From Paraniabella defluvii (GTDB lineage Bacteria > Bacteroidota > Bacteroidia > Chitinophagales > Chitinophagaceae), in the NCBI GenBank assembly GCA_019316985.1, contig CP079215.1, positions 4,960,001 through 5,024,000 on the forward strand: 64,000 bases of DNA, read 5' to 3'. How positions within the stretch are numbered: position 1 is the stretch's first letter; each line of letters opens with the position of its first letter. A model generated the notes under the pieces. It was not told the DNA's origin and ran no database searches. It worked only from the letters and a program-made list of their open reading frames with translations. Below, piece by piece: positions 1 to 12,580 of this stretch. The translations under genes and the position numbers were made by a program.

Positions 1-2725
1 CAGGTTAAGGGCGACGATGTACAAAAGCAGAATACGACCAATGCTTTACAAGCCTTACAGGGCCAGGCTCCCGGTGTTCAGATCACATCCTATTCGGGAC
101 AGCCAGGTTCGGGAACCGTTGTAGTCATTCGCGGTAAAGGTACCATAGGTAATTCCGCACCGCTGTATATCGTAGATGGGGTGCAGGTAGGAGGAGATAT
201 TTCTTATTTAAATCCTGCAGACATTGAATCGATCGACGTGCTGAAAGATGCTGCTTCTGCGGCTATTTATGGTTCGCAGGCCGCCAACGGCGTAATACTG
301 GTTACTACCAAGTCCGGCAAATTAAATCAGAAAGCGCAGCTCACCTTCGATACCTATTATGGTTGGCAGAACGTGGCGCGCAAGGCAAAATTGCTGAATG
401 CCAAAGATTATGCGCTTATTGTTAATGAAGCCGCAGTTAACTCCGGTAAGACACCCTATTTTACAAACGATGTAATTAATAATTTAAAAGTAAGTACCAA
501 CTGGATGGACGAAATGTTTGCCAGTAACGTACCTACTCAAAACTATGTACTGGGTCTTTCGGGTGGCGGCGCTGCTTCCAATTACTCCATGTCGCTGGGT
601 TATACCAGCCAGGGAGGCATCGTTGGCGGTTCAAAGTTTTCTTTTTCGACAGGTATACTTTCCGTATCAATTCGGAGCATAAGGTATATAAAGACATACT
701 GAAATTTGGAGAGCACCTCACTTTCAATTATCAAAATAATCACGGTTTATCCGTTGATGGTATTTACAATAACACTTTGCGCAGTGCCTATAATACAAGC
801 CCGTTTCTACCTATGTATGATGCTAACGGGGCTTATTTCAACGCGGCTGATGTAGGCTGGTACCCGGGCGACCCTTCCAGGGCATGGAACACGGGCGAGT
901 CAAACCCATATGCCAATATGGACTACAGCACCCGCTCTGAGAGCAACAACCAAAAACTATTTGGCGATTTTTATATGGTTGTTGAACCCTAAAGGGTTTA
1001 AAGTTCAGAAGCAGTTTAGGGATCAATTATACACCTGCTGAAAGCCACGGCTACAGGCCGGTATACCGGTTATCCGTTTATTCATTCAATGATACGGCTA
1101 CTGTTTGGCAATCTATGAGCAAGGGTATGGGGGTGCAGTTCGATAATTTATTGAGCTACGATTTTGGAATTAAGGATCATAGCTTTAGCGTGTTGGCCGG
1201 TAGTTCTGCATTGAAGTCGAAAGGAACAGATATTTATGGTTCCAATTTCAATTTAAGAGTAGCCAATATGGCCTATGCCTATCTGTCGGTTGCGCAAAAT
1301 ACTACGCAAGCCAATAAAATGAGCATCACCGGTGCTCCTTCCGAGTCGGCACTGCTTTCTTATTTTGGCCGGATTCAATATAACTACCGCGAAAAATATT
1401 TATTAAACCTTACCTATCGCGCTGATGGCTCGTCAAATTTCGCAGCCAACTATCGCTGGGGATATTTCCCTCGATTGCTGCCGGATGGGTAGTAAGCAAG
1501 GAAAGTTTCTTTAAAGATATTTCACCAGTCGGGTTCTTTAAAATCCGCGCCACCTGGGGGCAGGTGGGTAATCAAAGCGTATCACCTTATCAATTCCTGG
1601 CCCCGATTAGTTTCTTTAACGCGAGGTACAATTTTGGTAATGTGGAGGGACAAAATGCCACAGGTGCTTATCCCAGCCGCTTAGGGAATCCCGCCATTAA
1701 ATGGGAAACTTCGGAACAGAGCAATATCGGTTTCGATGCCGTACTCTTCCGTAATTTAAACGTAACATTTGACTATTACGTAAAGAAAACAAAAGACTGG
1801 CTAATTACGGCCCCCGTTCTGGCAACCGCCGGTGCTGATGCACCTACCATTAACGGTGGTGAGGTAAGCAATAAGGGTGTTGAACTTTTATTATCCTATC
1901 ATAATTCAATCGGCAACCTGTCTTACACGGTTAGTGCCAACGGTGCTTATAATAAAAACAAGGTGGGCAATATTCCTACTACGGATCAGATCATTCATGG
2001 ACCTACCAATGTATTGTTTAATAACGGACCTGAATTTTACCGGGCACAAAATACTTTTCCTATAGGCTATTTCTGGGGCTATAAAACTGACGGGATCTTT
2101 CAGACAGCCGATGAGGTAACCGCCTATAAAGGTAAAGACGGTGCGCTGCAGCCCTCAGCTAAACCGGGCGATGTAAAGTATGTGGATGTAAACGGCGATG
2201 GCGTTATTGATGCCAATGATAAAACTATGATCGGCGATCCTAACCCACGCTTTACCTATGGCTTTAGTATAGCTCTGGAATACAAGGGAATTGATTTTGC
2301 AGCTCAGGCAAATGGAGTAGCCGGTAATAGTTTGGTGCAATCATGGCATGACCCCGCCGGTCCCTTTGGTAACTGGAGCGAAGAGATTTTAGGCAGGTGG
2401 CATGGAGAAGGTACATCCAACAGGATTCCCGTGTAACAGAAGATAATTTGAACTGGACCAACTTCTCCGATCTGTACATCAAAAGGGCGATTTCCTGAGG
2501 ATCAGCACCCTTACGTTAGGCTATGATCTGTCAAAGGCTTTTAATAAAAGCTTGCTGAGTAAAATGAGAGTATTCACTTCTGTATTGAATGCGTTTACAT
2601 TCACCAGGTATACAGGAATGGATCCTGAAATAGGATTCACGGCCGGCAGCTTTACCCAGGGCGTTGATGTAGGTTACTACCCGCGCCCAAGAACCATATT
2701 AGTAGGAGCAAGTCTTCGTTTTTAA
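1..2725 (+). CDS. SusC-like TonB-dependent receptor (5' partial)
   Basis: Outer-membrane TonB-dependent transporter of the SusC/RagA class, which imports glycan oligomers together with a SusD lipoprotein lid. The start lies before the window; about 909 residues are visible. The plug domain shows the family motif DVLKDAASAAIYGSQAANG followed by TTKSG (near residues 80-105), and the chain ends in a beta-strand with terminal Phe at 2720-2722, as expected for a barrel. The frame must be restored five times by adding one base to a run: T5 at 642-646, C3 at 987-989, C3 at 1468-1470, C3 at 2428-2430 and A4 at 2481-2484. With these the reading is continuous to the TAA at 2723. A susD follows 16 nt later, supporting a susCD pair. 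Family assignment is secure; substrate is not visible. Confidence 0.93.
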
Positions 2726-2741
2726 TATCAAATAAATAAAA

Positions 2742-4353
2742 ATGAAAAAAATATATTTTATATAGTGGTTATTGCTTTATCAGCACTAATCTCCTGCAAT
2801 AAATCTTTCCTGGATACAGAAAACGTAACACAGGCCTCAGAGCAGAACTTTTATAAAACCCCATCAGATGCTTTCCAGGCCCTGGTAGGTATTTATGCAG
2901 GTTTAAAGGTGGCCAATACGAACGGGTTTCCTATGTATTCCGAAATTTTGTCTGACAATGCTTTTGGCGGTGGCGGCTATGGCGATGGAAAGGGTTTGCA
3001 ATTAATGGACCAGTTTGATCCCAGGGTAAGTCCTGCTGACCAGGATATGTATTCGGGCGCCTGGGCAGACTATTATAAAACTATTTACAGGGCCAATATG
3101 TTGCTAAAAAATATCAGCCGTGTAGATTGGACAGGAGCTGAGGATAAAAGCAAACTTTATATTGCCGAAACAAGATTTATCAGGGCCTATTGTTATTTTG
3201 ATTTGATAAGATTATTTGGCAATATCCCTTTGCTTACGGCTCCTTCAAACGACAATATTCCCCAGGCAAATCCGGATAGCGTCTATAACATTATTGTCCA
3301 GGATTTAAAGTATGCCATTGAAAATATCCCGGCAGTCAGCTATACACAACAGGCTAAATCTACTTATGGCCGGATTACCAAATGGGCGGCTGAAGCGTTA
3401 ATGGCAAGGGTTTACCTGTATTACACAGGCTATTACGGAAAAGCAGACTTAGTGGGTATGGTTACTAAAGCGCAGGCATTATCTTATACTGAAGATATTA
3501 TAACCAATGGAGATTTTGGCCTGGTTAGTGATTTCAGCACCTTGTGGCCGGCAGCATCCTTAGACCGGTATGAAGGTGAAGACAATAAAGAAACGGTCTT
3601 TTCCATTAAATATACCTATACAGGTGACTGGAGCGGAAATTCTGATGGGAACAGCTGGATGGTGTTATTTGGGATACGTTATGGCGCCAATGCTCAAATT
3701 ACACCTTATGCGCAGGGATGGGGCGGAGCCACTGTAAATCCCAAGCTCTGGAATGCTTATAGTATCGCGGACTCCGTAAGGCAAAAAGCAACCATTATTT
3801 CTATTGCAGGTGAGGGGTTGCCCAAAGGAGGTACGGTTAGCGATATTCAAAAAGACCAGCGTGAATATACCGGGTATTGCTGGAAGAAATACACGCCCAT
3901 GTCAGATGCTGCCGGTAAAAGCCTTGCTGAAAAATTAGGAAGCCCCAGTTTTATGATTGGCCAGTACCAGGACTATGTATCTATTCGTTACGCCGATGTA
4001 TTATTAATGGCCGCTGAGCTGGGCGCTGCAAATGCGCAGAGTTATTTAGACGCGGTGCGACGCAGAGCCCTGGGCGCCGCTTTTGTTACGATTCCGGCAA
4101 ACAAAACCAATATTCTAACGGAAAGACAACTAGAGTTTGCCGGCGAAGGTATAAGGTATTGGGACCTGCTTCGCCAGGGCATTGATGTGGCTGCTTCAAC
4201 AATCGCCGAAACTACCACCTTGCTTACCGGCGGGTGCCGGCAACCACAACCATTGCTGCCGATAAAATTAATACTACAAAAGGATTGTCTCAGATACCTA
4301 ACACGCAAATCACCTTATCAAACGGTACTTTAAAGCAAAATGCCGGCTGGTAA
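2742..4353 (+). CDS. SusD/RagB-family glycan-binding lipoprotein
   Basis: Surface lipoprotein that caps the preceding SusC barrel and binds glycan. The N-terminus (starting MKKNIFYIVV) is a short lipoprotein signal with the lipobox SALISC; Cys is about residue 20. The middle has the SusD signature around residues 115-150 (AETRFIRAYCYFDLIRLFG) and the C-terminus has the RQLEFAGEGIRYWDL segment; it ends QNAGW, the usual SusD tail. About 537 residues after repair. Two breaks: A7 at 2745-2751, directly after the start codon, and G3 at 4232-4234. Without the first repair the protein would have to start at GTG 2765 and would lose its signal peptide, so I choose ATG 2742. Confidence 0.92.
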
Positions 4354-4522
4354 TGGCTTATTCCAAACAATAAAATCTTCAACAAATCAAATGCAAACGA
4401 ATGCTGTAGCCGACAATCAGTCCTGGTTGATATATTATTACATTTCCCAGGATTATTGTAGTTCACGAATTTAATTGACCAATCGTGTACTGCATTTAAA
4501 CCAAATATCTAAAAAGCTTTGT

Positions 4523-7500
4523 ATGGAAAAATTTAAAACGATTAGCTTGCCGTCCTGGCTGCCAGGATGTATCTTATTTTTATTATTAATACTGTTAACA
4601 GGTACACCCGTTTTGCGCAAACAAAAATAAGCGGTACCGTTACCAATAATCAAAACAAACCTGTTTCCGGTGCTACCATTCATGTGGTAAAAACAACCCG
4701 TTACACTACAACAAACGATGCAGGAGCCTTTAGTATTGAAGCCGGCAAAGGCGATGTTATTACCGTCAGCTATGTTGGGTATGTACAAAAGGAAGTGCCG
4801 GTTACTTCAGACAACATGCATATTCAGCTGGAAGCGACCGACAACCAATTGGAAAACCTGGTGGTCATTGGTTATGGAAAGGTGAGAAGAAAGGATCTTA
4901 CGGGCTCTATTTCCTCCATCTCGGGAGATGAATTGCGCAAAACGCAGCCGTCTACATTCGACCAGGCTTTGCAGGGAAAAGTAGCCGGGGTAGTAGTACA
5001 GCAAATCTCCGGGCAGCCGGGAGGAGGCGTATCTATCCAGATTCATGGCGTTTCATCCGTCAACGGGAACAATTCACCTTTATATGTCATTGACGGAGTG
5101 GTTATTGCTCCGCCGGGTAACCCAGGTGCCGGTTCCAATCCTTTAAATACGATCAACCCTTCTGAGATTGAATCGATAGATGTATTAAAAGATGCTTCGG
5201 CAACTGCCATCTATGGTTCGCAGGCCACCAATGGTGTTATTGTTATTTCAACAAAACGGGGGAAGTCTGGTCCGCCCACCATTACCTACGATAACTATTT
5301 CGGTTATCAGCGGTTACCCAAAAGACTGCCGGTGGTTGACCTGCCGCAGTTTGCGTCATTACTGAATGCAAGGGCCGTGGTTTGGGGTTTTGATGCCAGG
5401 CCCGAATTCGCCAATCCACAATACCTGGGAAAAGGAACCGATTGGCAGGAGGAATTATTTCGCAGCGCGCCGATGCAAAACCATAACCTGGCGATTAACG
5501 GGGCGATGCAAGAACGCAGTATTTATTATCATTATCCTATTTCGACCAGGATGGTATTGCGCTGGGTTCCAATTTTAAAAGATACTCGGTTCGCCTGAAC
5601 CTGGATAATAAAACTACCAATTGGCTTAAAATAGGAACCAGTTTACAATTGGCGCATATTAAAGAAGCCGTATCTACTACGTCAAACAGTGTCATTAACA
5701 CGGCTCTTAGTTTAACACCGGATATTCCGGTGAAAAACCTGGATGGTAGCTGGGGTGGCGTTACCAATACTTCAGGATGGGTAACACCGGTTCCTAATCC
5801 TGTTGGGCTTGCTGCTTTAAATTCAGATAACAGGAAGAGGAACCAGTTGTTTGGTAATGTGTATGCCGAAATCCAGTTTTATAAGGACCTGTCTTTAAGA
5901 AATGAAGTATCCGGTAATTTTGATTTTACGACTGAAGACATTTTTCGTCCAACCTACACTTTTGGCAAAGTGCAGAATACCGTTAATTCCTCTTCTTACT
6001 CTTCCAACCAGAATATTTACACCGTTGTACGAAACTATTTTAACTATAATCATTTATTTAGCAACAAGTACAATGTAAGCGCTACGGCAGGGCACGAAGC
6101 ACAGTTAACTACATTCGAAAATGTTTCCGCTTCAAGGCAAAATTTCCTTCCAATAATGTAAAGTCTATTAGCGCCGGAGATGCTACTACGGCCGCGAATA
6201 GCGGCGTAAAAGGATCGGGCCCGGCACTGGAATCTTATTTCGGACGCTTGAACCTTACGTTGAGCGATAAATACCTGCTTACAGGAAACCTGCGCCGCGA
6301 TGGTTCTTCCAACTTTGCCGAGGGAAGGCGCTGGGTTACCACTTACTCGGGTGCATTTGCATGGAAGCTGAACAACGAGCGCTTTTTAAAGGGAGCGGCA
6401 TTTATCAATGAATTAAAACTCCGTTTGGGTTATGGTGTAACCAATAACCAGAACATACCTCCCAATATGTATACCACCCTGCTTACTTCTGTACAAACTG
6501 CCTTATCAGGAGCGTCTCAGTTCCAGTCTAATTTAGCCAACCCTTTTATTTCCTGGGAAAAAACAAACAATGCAAATGCCGGGTTGGACGGAACGTTTTT
6601 AAACTGGAGAATCAATTTTTCATTAGATGTTTACAATCGTAAAACAGATGGGCTGTTGTTAGCGCTTCCCTTACCCTTATTTTCAGGAACTACCACGGGT
6701 TGGTCGCCCGGGGCCATGACGGCGCCTATTGTAAATATTGGCTCGATGAGCAATAAAGGCTTTGATTTTAGAATTGGCAGCACTAATATCAATACGAAAA
6801 ACTTTACCTGGAAAACAGATTTCACGCTTTCCTATATAGAAAATAAAGTGCTCAGCCTTGGGCCTGGCGGCGCATCAGCCAATTTACCCCAGTCATTAAA
6901 CGGGTATGTGTTCGGGAAAACAGTTGTAGGCCAACCGATGGGCGCATTTTACGGCTACCGGTTTGACGGGGTATTTGCTACACCTGAAGATTTTAAAACG
7001 CATGCCCTGCCCGTCGATCAAAGCGGTAACCCTTACCTGGTTTCCCCAATGGTGGCGGTATCTGGTATGGCGACCGCATGTATAAAGATCTGAATGGCGA
7101 TGGCGTGATTGATACCAGGGATCAAACCTACCTGGGGTCTCCCTTGCCTAAATATCAATTTGGTTTTAATAATACGTTCAATTATAAAAATTTCGACTTT
7201 AATATGTTCTTCAGTGCCAGCGTAGGTAATAAAGTTTTAAACCAGCTGAAGATCTCGCAGAACATTCCAACCAACAATACTTCTTACTTCAGTTCGGTAT
7301 TGATTATGCCGTTGTTGCCATGAAAGACCCCAATGGTTCAGCAACCGACTTCAACAACTTCTATGTTACAAATCCCCATACAACCATTGTAGGGCTGCGT
7401 AACGATAATACCAACGAAAACAGCCGCCCTTCCGATCTGTTTATAGAAGACGGTTCATTTATCCGGTGCAAAACGATATCGCTGGGATACAGGGTTCCTG

Positions 7501-7697
7501 AAAAGCTGCTATCCAAAATACACGTTAATACCTGCCGGGTATATGCCACCATGTCTAATGCTTTCATCATTACAAAGTACACTGGCATGGATCCTGAAAT
7601 CGGCTCCTGGAACCCTTTGCAGGCGGGTTGGGATAACGGGTATTACCCGCAGCCGAGGGTATTTACCGTTGGGGTTAATATTAGTTTAAATAAATAA
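4523..7697 (+). CDS. SusC-like TonB-dependent receptor (second pair)
   Basis: Full-length SusC-class receptor, about 1059 residues after repair. ATG 4523 gives a Sec signal peptide (starting MEKFKTISL) ending at FAQ. Then follow a carboxypeptidase-D-like domain (residues about 32-115, GTVTNNQNKPVSGATI), the plug with DVLKDASATAIYGSQATNG, and the barrel ending at the TAA of 7695-7697. Breaks that each accept one added base: T4 4611-4614 (end of the signal peptide), T3 5540-5542, T3 6143-6145, C4 7044-7047 and T2 7288-7289. The 170-nt gap before it holds no recognised gene. Together with the next gene it forms a second, non-identical susCD pair directly behind the first one, suggesting two related oligomers are imported. 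Confidence 0.93.
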
Positions 7698-7717
7698 CTG
7701 AATTAAAATTGAACACG

Positions 7718-9303
7718 ATGAAAAATATATATAGAATCATTTGGATTATACTCGCTACGGCCGTTTTGGGAGCCTGTAGCAAGAGTTTCCTCGATAGGCC
7801 ATCTGAATCACAGATCAGTGCGGATAATTTTACAAGACTACGGCGGACCTGCGCCTGGCAACGGCCAACTTATATGGCGGCGCTACCTGGGGCGTATGGC
7901 ATCACGCCGCTTTTTTACCGCTGGGCGATATTTTAAGCGGTAATGCCTATTTCCCCTGGAATGGCGATTGGGTACAATTGTATACCCGTACCATAACAGC
8001 CGGTAACAGCGTAATGCAGGGCGGGTGGACAGGTTTATACAATACCATTGGCCAATGCAATACCACTATCAATGCCATAGAACAAAAAGCGGATGTTTCT
8101 ATACCTGTTACGGACAGGAACGCTGCTCTTGGCGAAGCAAAGTTTATCAGGGAGTGGCATATTATTACCTTGCTATGTTGTGGGGAGCCGTACCCATTAT
8201 TGAAGATAACAGCAAGCTGATACAGCAACCGCTTATCAACCGCAATATCGTTTCTGACGTTTACAAGTTTATAGCGAAGGACCTGGCTTTTGCTGCACAA
8301 AACCTGCCTGCAACAGATGCCACGGGCAGGGTCACCACCTGGTCGGCACAGGGCATGCTGGGGAAAGTATACTTAACCATGGCTGGTTTAGGACAGTCTG
8401 GCGGAACACGCAACCAGGCTTTATTAGACAGTGCCATCAAATACGCAGGCAATGTTTGTAAAAATAGCGGCCTTAATTTATTACCCAGTTATTATAACCT
8501 GTTCCGTTCGCAGTACAATGATAATCCGGAGTCGTTATTTGCATTGCAATGGGCAACCGGTCCTGCCGTAGCCTGGCAGGCAGGTAATTTAATGCTTACT
8601 TATTCACCTTCCAATGATATAAACCCCAGCAAAACGGAGCCTGGACGCCGTTGCAACCTACCTACGACTTATACCTGAATTACACCCCTGATGATAGTGT
8701 CAGGCGAAAGGCAAGCTTTATGATTAACAAAGATTTTTATCCCGAATTAAACGCGGCAGGTGGCGGTTTCACAGCTAACGGGCAATACATGAAAAAGCAT
8801 ATCATCGGAAATGAAAAAGATAACAATGCGCCAACCATGACCTTTACAGCATCTATACAGCATGATGCATTGCTGCGCTTAGCAGATGTGTACCTGGTTT
8901 ATGCCGAAGCTAAATTAGGCAATCAGGCAACCACCACTGATGCAGATGCCTTATATTATTTTAACCAGGTAAGGACCCGGGCGGGTATCAGCCCAGTGAC
9001 CACTATCAACATGGATAGTATTATTAAAGAAAGAAGGATAGAGTTTGCCTTTGAAGGGCAGTTTTGGTTAGACCTGGTGCGGCTTTCATACTGGAACCCT
9101 GTTAAGGCGGTCGATTTTATCAATAACCAGCAGCGTGTTACCATTACCGATAGCAGCGGTGTTTTGATACCTACTCCTGCAGGTCAAACGGGTGGACCAA
9201 CGCCGATTGTTCCGGCAACTATTTCGGCATTTACTTACAGTTGCCGGCATCGGAAGTTGCCACCGATCCTAAACTCTTAGACCCACCGGTACCTTATTAT
9301 TAA
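7718..9303 (+). CDS. SusD/RagB-family glycan-binding lipoprotein
   Basis: Partner lipoprotein of the SusC at 4523. ATG 7718 is preferred over the in-frame TTG nine bases upstream; it gives a signal with lipobox VLGAC (Cys about residue 20). SusD hallmarks are YYYLAMLWGAVPII around residue 150 and RRIEFAFEGQFWLDLVRL near residue 435. About 529 residues after repair. Breaks: T4 7828-7831, G3 8150-8152, G2 8636-8637 and T3 9222-9224; each is fixed by one added base and the repaired gene ends at the TAA of 9301. The next gene starts 27 nt downstream, so they are probably co-transcribed. Confidence 0.9.
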
Positions 9304-9330
9304 TTCCTGTTATCAGTTAAAAATATTATT

Positions 9331-10851
9331 ATGCAAAATAAATTAACCCCGGGCTTCCTGCTTTGCTGCCTGTCAGCAGCGCTTATCTTCCTGTTGCCGG
9401 CTTGTAAAAAACAGATACCTCTGCATCGGCTCCGGCAATTACAGCGGTAAGAAATTATGCCGCTTCCCCGGCCGATACCGTGCTGAACAGCCTGGCAGCC
9501 AATGGTCAATGGGTAGTGATTACGGGCCAGAACCTCCAAAATGCAGTACACATAAGTTTTAACGGCGTTCCCGCTTCCTTTAATAGCGCGTTACTGTCGC
9601 AGAATAACGCCGTGGTACAGATACCCGCTATGACATTTACAACCATCGATACCAGCAAGCTTTATACAATAGAGTACACAACAACAGGCGGCACTACGAT
9701 CTTTAATTTTAAGCTGGGACCTGCAGCGCCTGTTATTACAGCTATCTCAAACGTATTTGCCAACCCGGGCGATTCCGTTTTCCTTTACGGCACTGACCTG
9801 GTTTTAGGTCAAAGTTTATCTTACGGAGGGTAAACATTACATCCTTCAAGCCTAATTTGGATGGTACTTCGCTTGGTTTTATTATGCCCAATCCGGCGCC
9901 CGTTTCGGGAAATGTAGTATTTACCGGTAAAAGCGGTACCGTTGAGTTTAGAATTTTAGCATTGCCCACCATCACGGGCGTGTCTAATGCAAATGCCCAT
10001 GCCGGCGACTCCGTGTATGTTTATGGCACTTATCTCAAAGGAATCCAGACACTGAGTTTTGCCGGTGCCGACATTACGGCTTATGCTTCAGCAGACGATG
10101 GCAGTGCAGTTGGTTTTGTTATGCCATCCGTTTCGCAGGATGGCCCGGTTGCTGTTACTACCAGTTTTGGCGCCGCTACTACCGTATATCACGTGAATAC
10201 CGTTGCCAGCGGATCCACAACCGGCGTATTAGCTAATATGGAGTGGGGTGATTTTTTGGCTGGGCCTGGTGGGGAGGCGTTGGCCTCTTCAGCGGAGATT
10301 CCAATTCAGGATGGCCTCCTTACAATGCCGATTTTAAAGGCGTACTGGGTTCAAATACCGGCATGTTTGCAGCCTATAATACCGGGACGATGCAAAGCGG
10401 TGACGGAACGGCGGGTGACGGCAAATATAATTTTCCTATAGGTGAAAATCAATGGGTGCCCGTAGCTAATCTTTCTGATCCGGTAGATAGCTGGGCGATC
10501 CAGTTTGATATAAGCGTTGCGCGTCCCTGGAATGGTGGCACGCTATGCTTCGCAAATGCATTTGCCGGTAACTACGTAGCCCGCTACGAGCCCTGGCAGG
10601 TTGCCGCTTCCCGTACAGCTCCCTTCTCAACCCGGGGATGGACAACGGTTACCCTGCCTTTAACCGCCTTCCGAGCGGCCGACCCAACCCTTGGTGTAGG
10701 AAAAGGTGCGCCGGCAACGAGTTTAACCAATCTCTTAGGCAGCAGTGGTAAAACAAGCCTGAATATTTACCTGCATAATTTCAGCGGCTCAGCTACTACC
10801 ACAGGTTTTTATGCGGCTTTGGATAATATCAGGGTCGTAAAAATTAAATAG
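9331..10851 (+). CDS. Surface glycan-binding lipoprotein with IPT/TIG-like domains
   Basis: Likely cell-surface glycan-binding protein of the SusE/SGBP-B kind. The signal peptide ends at lipobox LPAC (Cys about residue 25). Then come about three immunoglobulin-like IPT/TIG repeats (residues about 35-290; repeated cores such as VITGQNLQN, VFLYGTDL and VYVYGTYL) and a C-terminal region of about 220 residues rich in Trp and Gly, the arrangement known for SGBP-B proteins whose last domain binds xyloglucan. About 507 residues after repair. Breaks: A6 9406-9411, G3 9828-9830 and T6 10252-10257. Position between susD and GH5 matches known xyloglucan/beta-glucan loci. The ligand is an inference from architecture and context. 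Confidence 0.82.
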
Positions 10852-10869
10852 CAAGCAGTCAATCGTAAC

Positions 10870-10896
10870 GGGACCAGGGGTTTCTACCCCGGGTCC
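10870..10896 (+). terminator. Hairpin between binding protein and GH5 gene
   Basis: GGACC-A-GGGG, loop TTTCTA, CCCC-G-GGTCC forms a nine-pair stem with one internal mismatch, followed by an A/T-rich stretch. It lies 19 nt after the stop of the binding-protein gene. It could terminate part of the transcripts or protect the upstream susCD-binding-protein mRNA, so the enzymes downstream would be expressed at a lower level. There is no clean U-tract, so read-through is likely. Confidence 0.5.
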
Positions 10897-10929
10897 TTAT
10901 TAAAAAAATAAAAAGTTCAATAAAGTAAA

Positions 10930-12407
10930 ATGAGCATAAAAAGAACAAAAAATATACAGATGAATAGATTCATTTTAAACGCTGCAGTATTAACTGTAGC
11001 AATGGCGTCAATAATTTCCTGCAGGAAAACAGCAGCAGCGCCTCAATTTACGCTAACCAACCATACCGATACCATTGCTGCCAGGGGCGGCACAAAAACA
11101 ATTAGCTTTACTACCAACAAGGCATGGCGTATCGATACCACCGGGCTGGAATGGCTGAAGATCAGCCCTGTCTCGGGGAATGCGGGGATGCAACGGTACA
11201 AATAACAGTTACAGATGCCAATGCTACCGGCGCTTCCCGTTCAAAGCTGGTTTATATAAGCTCAGATAACGGGCAGGCAAGAAGGGTGACTATATACCAG
11301 TATGCGCTTATTTATCCATCTTACAATACCAGTCCCCAGGCCCCTGATTCAACAGGGATGAGCACCGCTGTACAACTGGCGGCCAAATTCAAACTGGGAT
11401 GGAACATCGGCAATACCCTGGAAGCCCCGAATGGTGAAACGGGTTGGGGTAATCCCCAGATAACAGAGTCGTATATAAAGTTTGTAAAACAGCAGGGATT
11501 TACTGCTATTCGCCTGCCATGTGCCTGGAACTTAACCCATCTAAGCGACGAAAAAACTGCAAAGATAAATCCCGATTGGCTCAACCGGGTTAAAGAAATT
11601 GTTGGGTACTGTGTAAAGAATGATATGTATGTTATGCTCAATATCCATTGGGATGGCGGCTGGCTGGAAAAGAATATCACTAAGCAAAAACAGGATTCTG
11701 TAGGTGCCAAGCAAAAGGCTTTCTGGGAGCAGATAGCCACTACTATGCGCGATTTTGATGAGCATTTGATGTTTGCCAGCGCCAACGAGCCGGCTGCCGA
11801 TGATGCTGAGGCAATGGAAGTTCTGGCATCCCATCACCAAACCTTTGTTAATGCCGTTCGGTCTACCGGTGGAAAGAACAGCCACAGGGTCCTTATTGTT
11901 CAGGGGCCTAATACCAACAGCGAATTAACCTACAACATCATGAACACATTGCCTGTGGATCCCACGGCTAACCGCCTGATGGTGGAAGTGCACAACTATT
12001 TGCCCTCGCAGTTTTGCTTTTTAGATGAAGATGTAAGCTGGGGTAAAATGGCTTACTACTGGGGTAAAGGATATCACTCCACTATTGAGCCGGATCGCAA
12101 TGCCACGTATGGAGAAGAAGATGCGCATATTGCTGATTACAACAGGATGAAAACAAAATTTATTGATAAGGGAATACCGGTGATCATGGGCGAGTACGGC
12201 GCATACAGGCGTGATCATTCTGCGCATGTTCCAAAGGATCTGGCCCTGCATAACGCATCGGTGGACTATTGGATCACCTTTACAACCAAAGAAGCGCTGG
12301 CCCGCGGTATCAAACCGTTTTGGTGGGATATAGGAGCAGCTTTAGACAGGAGCACCAATACAGTAAAAGACCAGCGGACAATTAACGCGCTGAAGGCAGC
12401 GCTTTAA
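10930..12407 (+). CDS. BACON-domain GH5 endo-glucanase lipoprotein
   Basis: Predicted surface endo-beta-1,4-glucanase or xyloglucanase. The signal peptide ends at lipobox SIISC. A second Met at 10960 would give a more normal signal length and may be the true start. Residues about 38-120 form a BACON domain (AARGGTKTISFTTNKAW, SSDNGQARRVTIYQ). The GH5 barrel follows: FKLGWNIGNTLE, acid/base Glu in SANEPA (about residue 287), nucleophile Glu in IMGEYGAY (about 422). One break at G4 11184-11187. About 492 residues. BACON-GH5 after a binding protein is the classical surface endo-enzyme arrangement; fold and catalytic residues are clear, exact substrate is inferred. Confidence 0.9.
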
Positions 12408-12439
12408 AATACATGGTGCTAGAGTATATATATTTTTTT

Positions 12440-12528
12440 GCCGCGAATACACGAATAAAAAATGTGTTTTAATATTTCGAATACAATATCACTAATACGC
12501 CTGCGGCGCTTATTCGTGCATTCGTGGC
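12440..12528. repeat. Interspersed imperfect palindrome, copy 1
   Basis: Arms GCCGCGAATACACGAATAA (12440-12458) and its near-complement at 12510-12528 pair at 17 of 19 positions around a 51-nt AT-rich loop. A degenerate relative lies at 49755-49840 with the same order of internal words (ATGTGTTTT, ATATTTCGA, ATATC, CTAAT). It sits in the gap between the GH5 and GH39 genes and could form a long hairpin in the mRNA. Confidence 0.6.
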
Positions 12529-12580
12529 ACTAAATCTAGACAAAATTGTGGCCGCGAAGCGGTGGATTAAAAATATAGAG

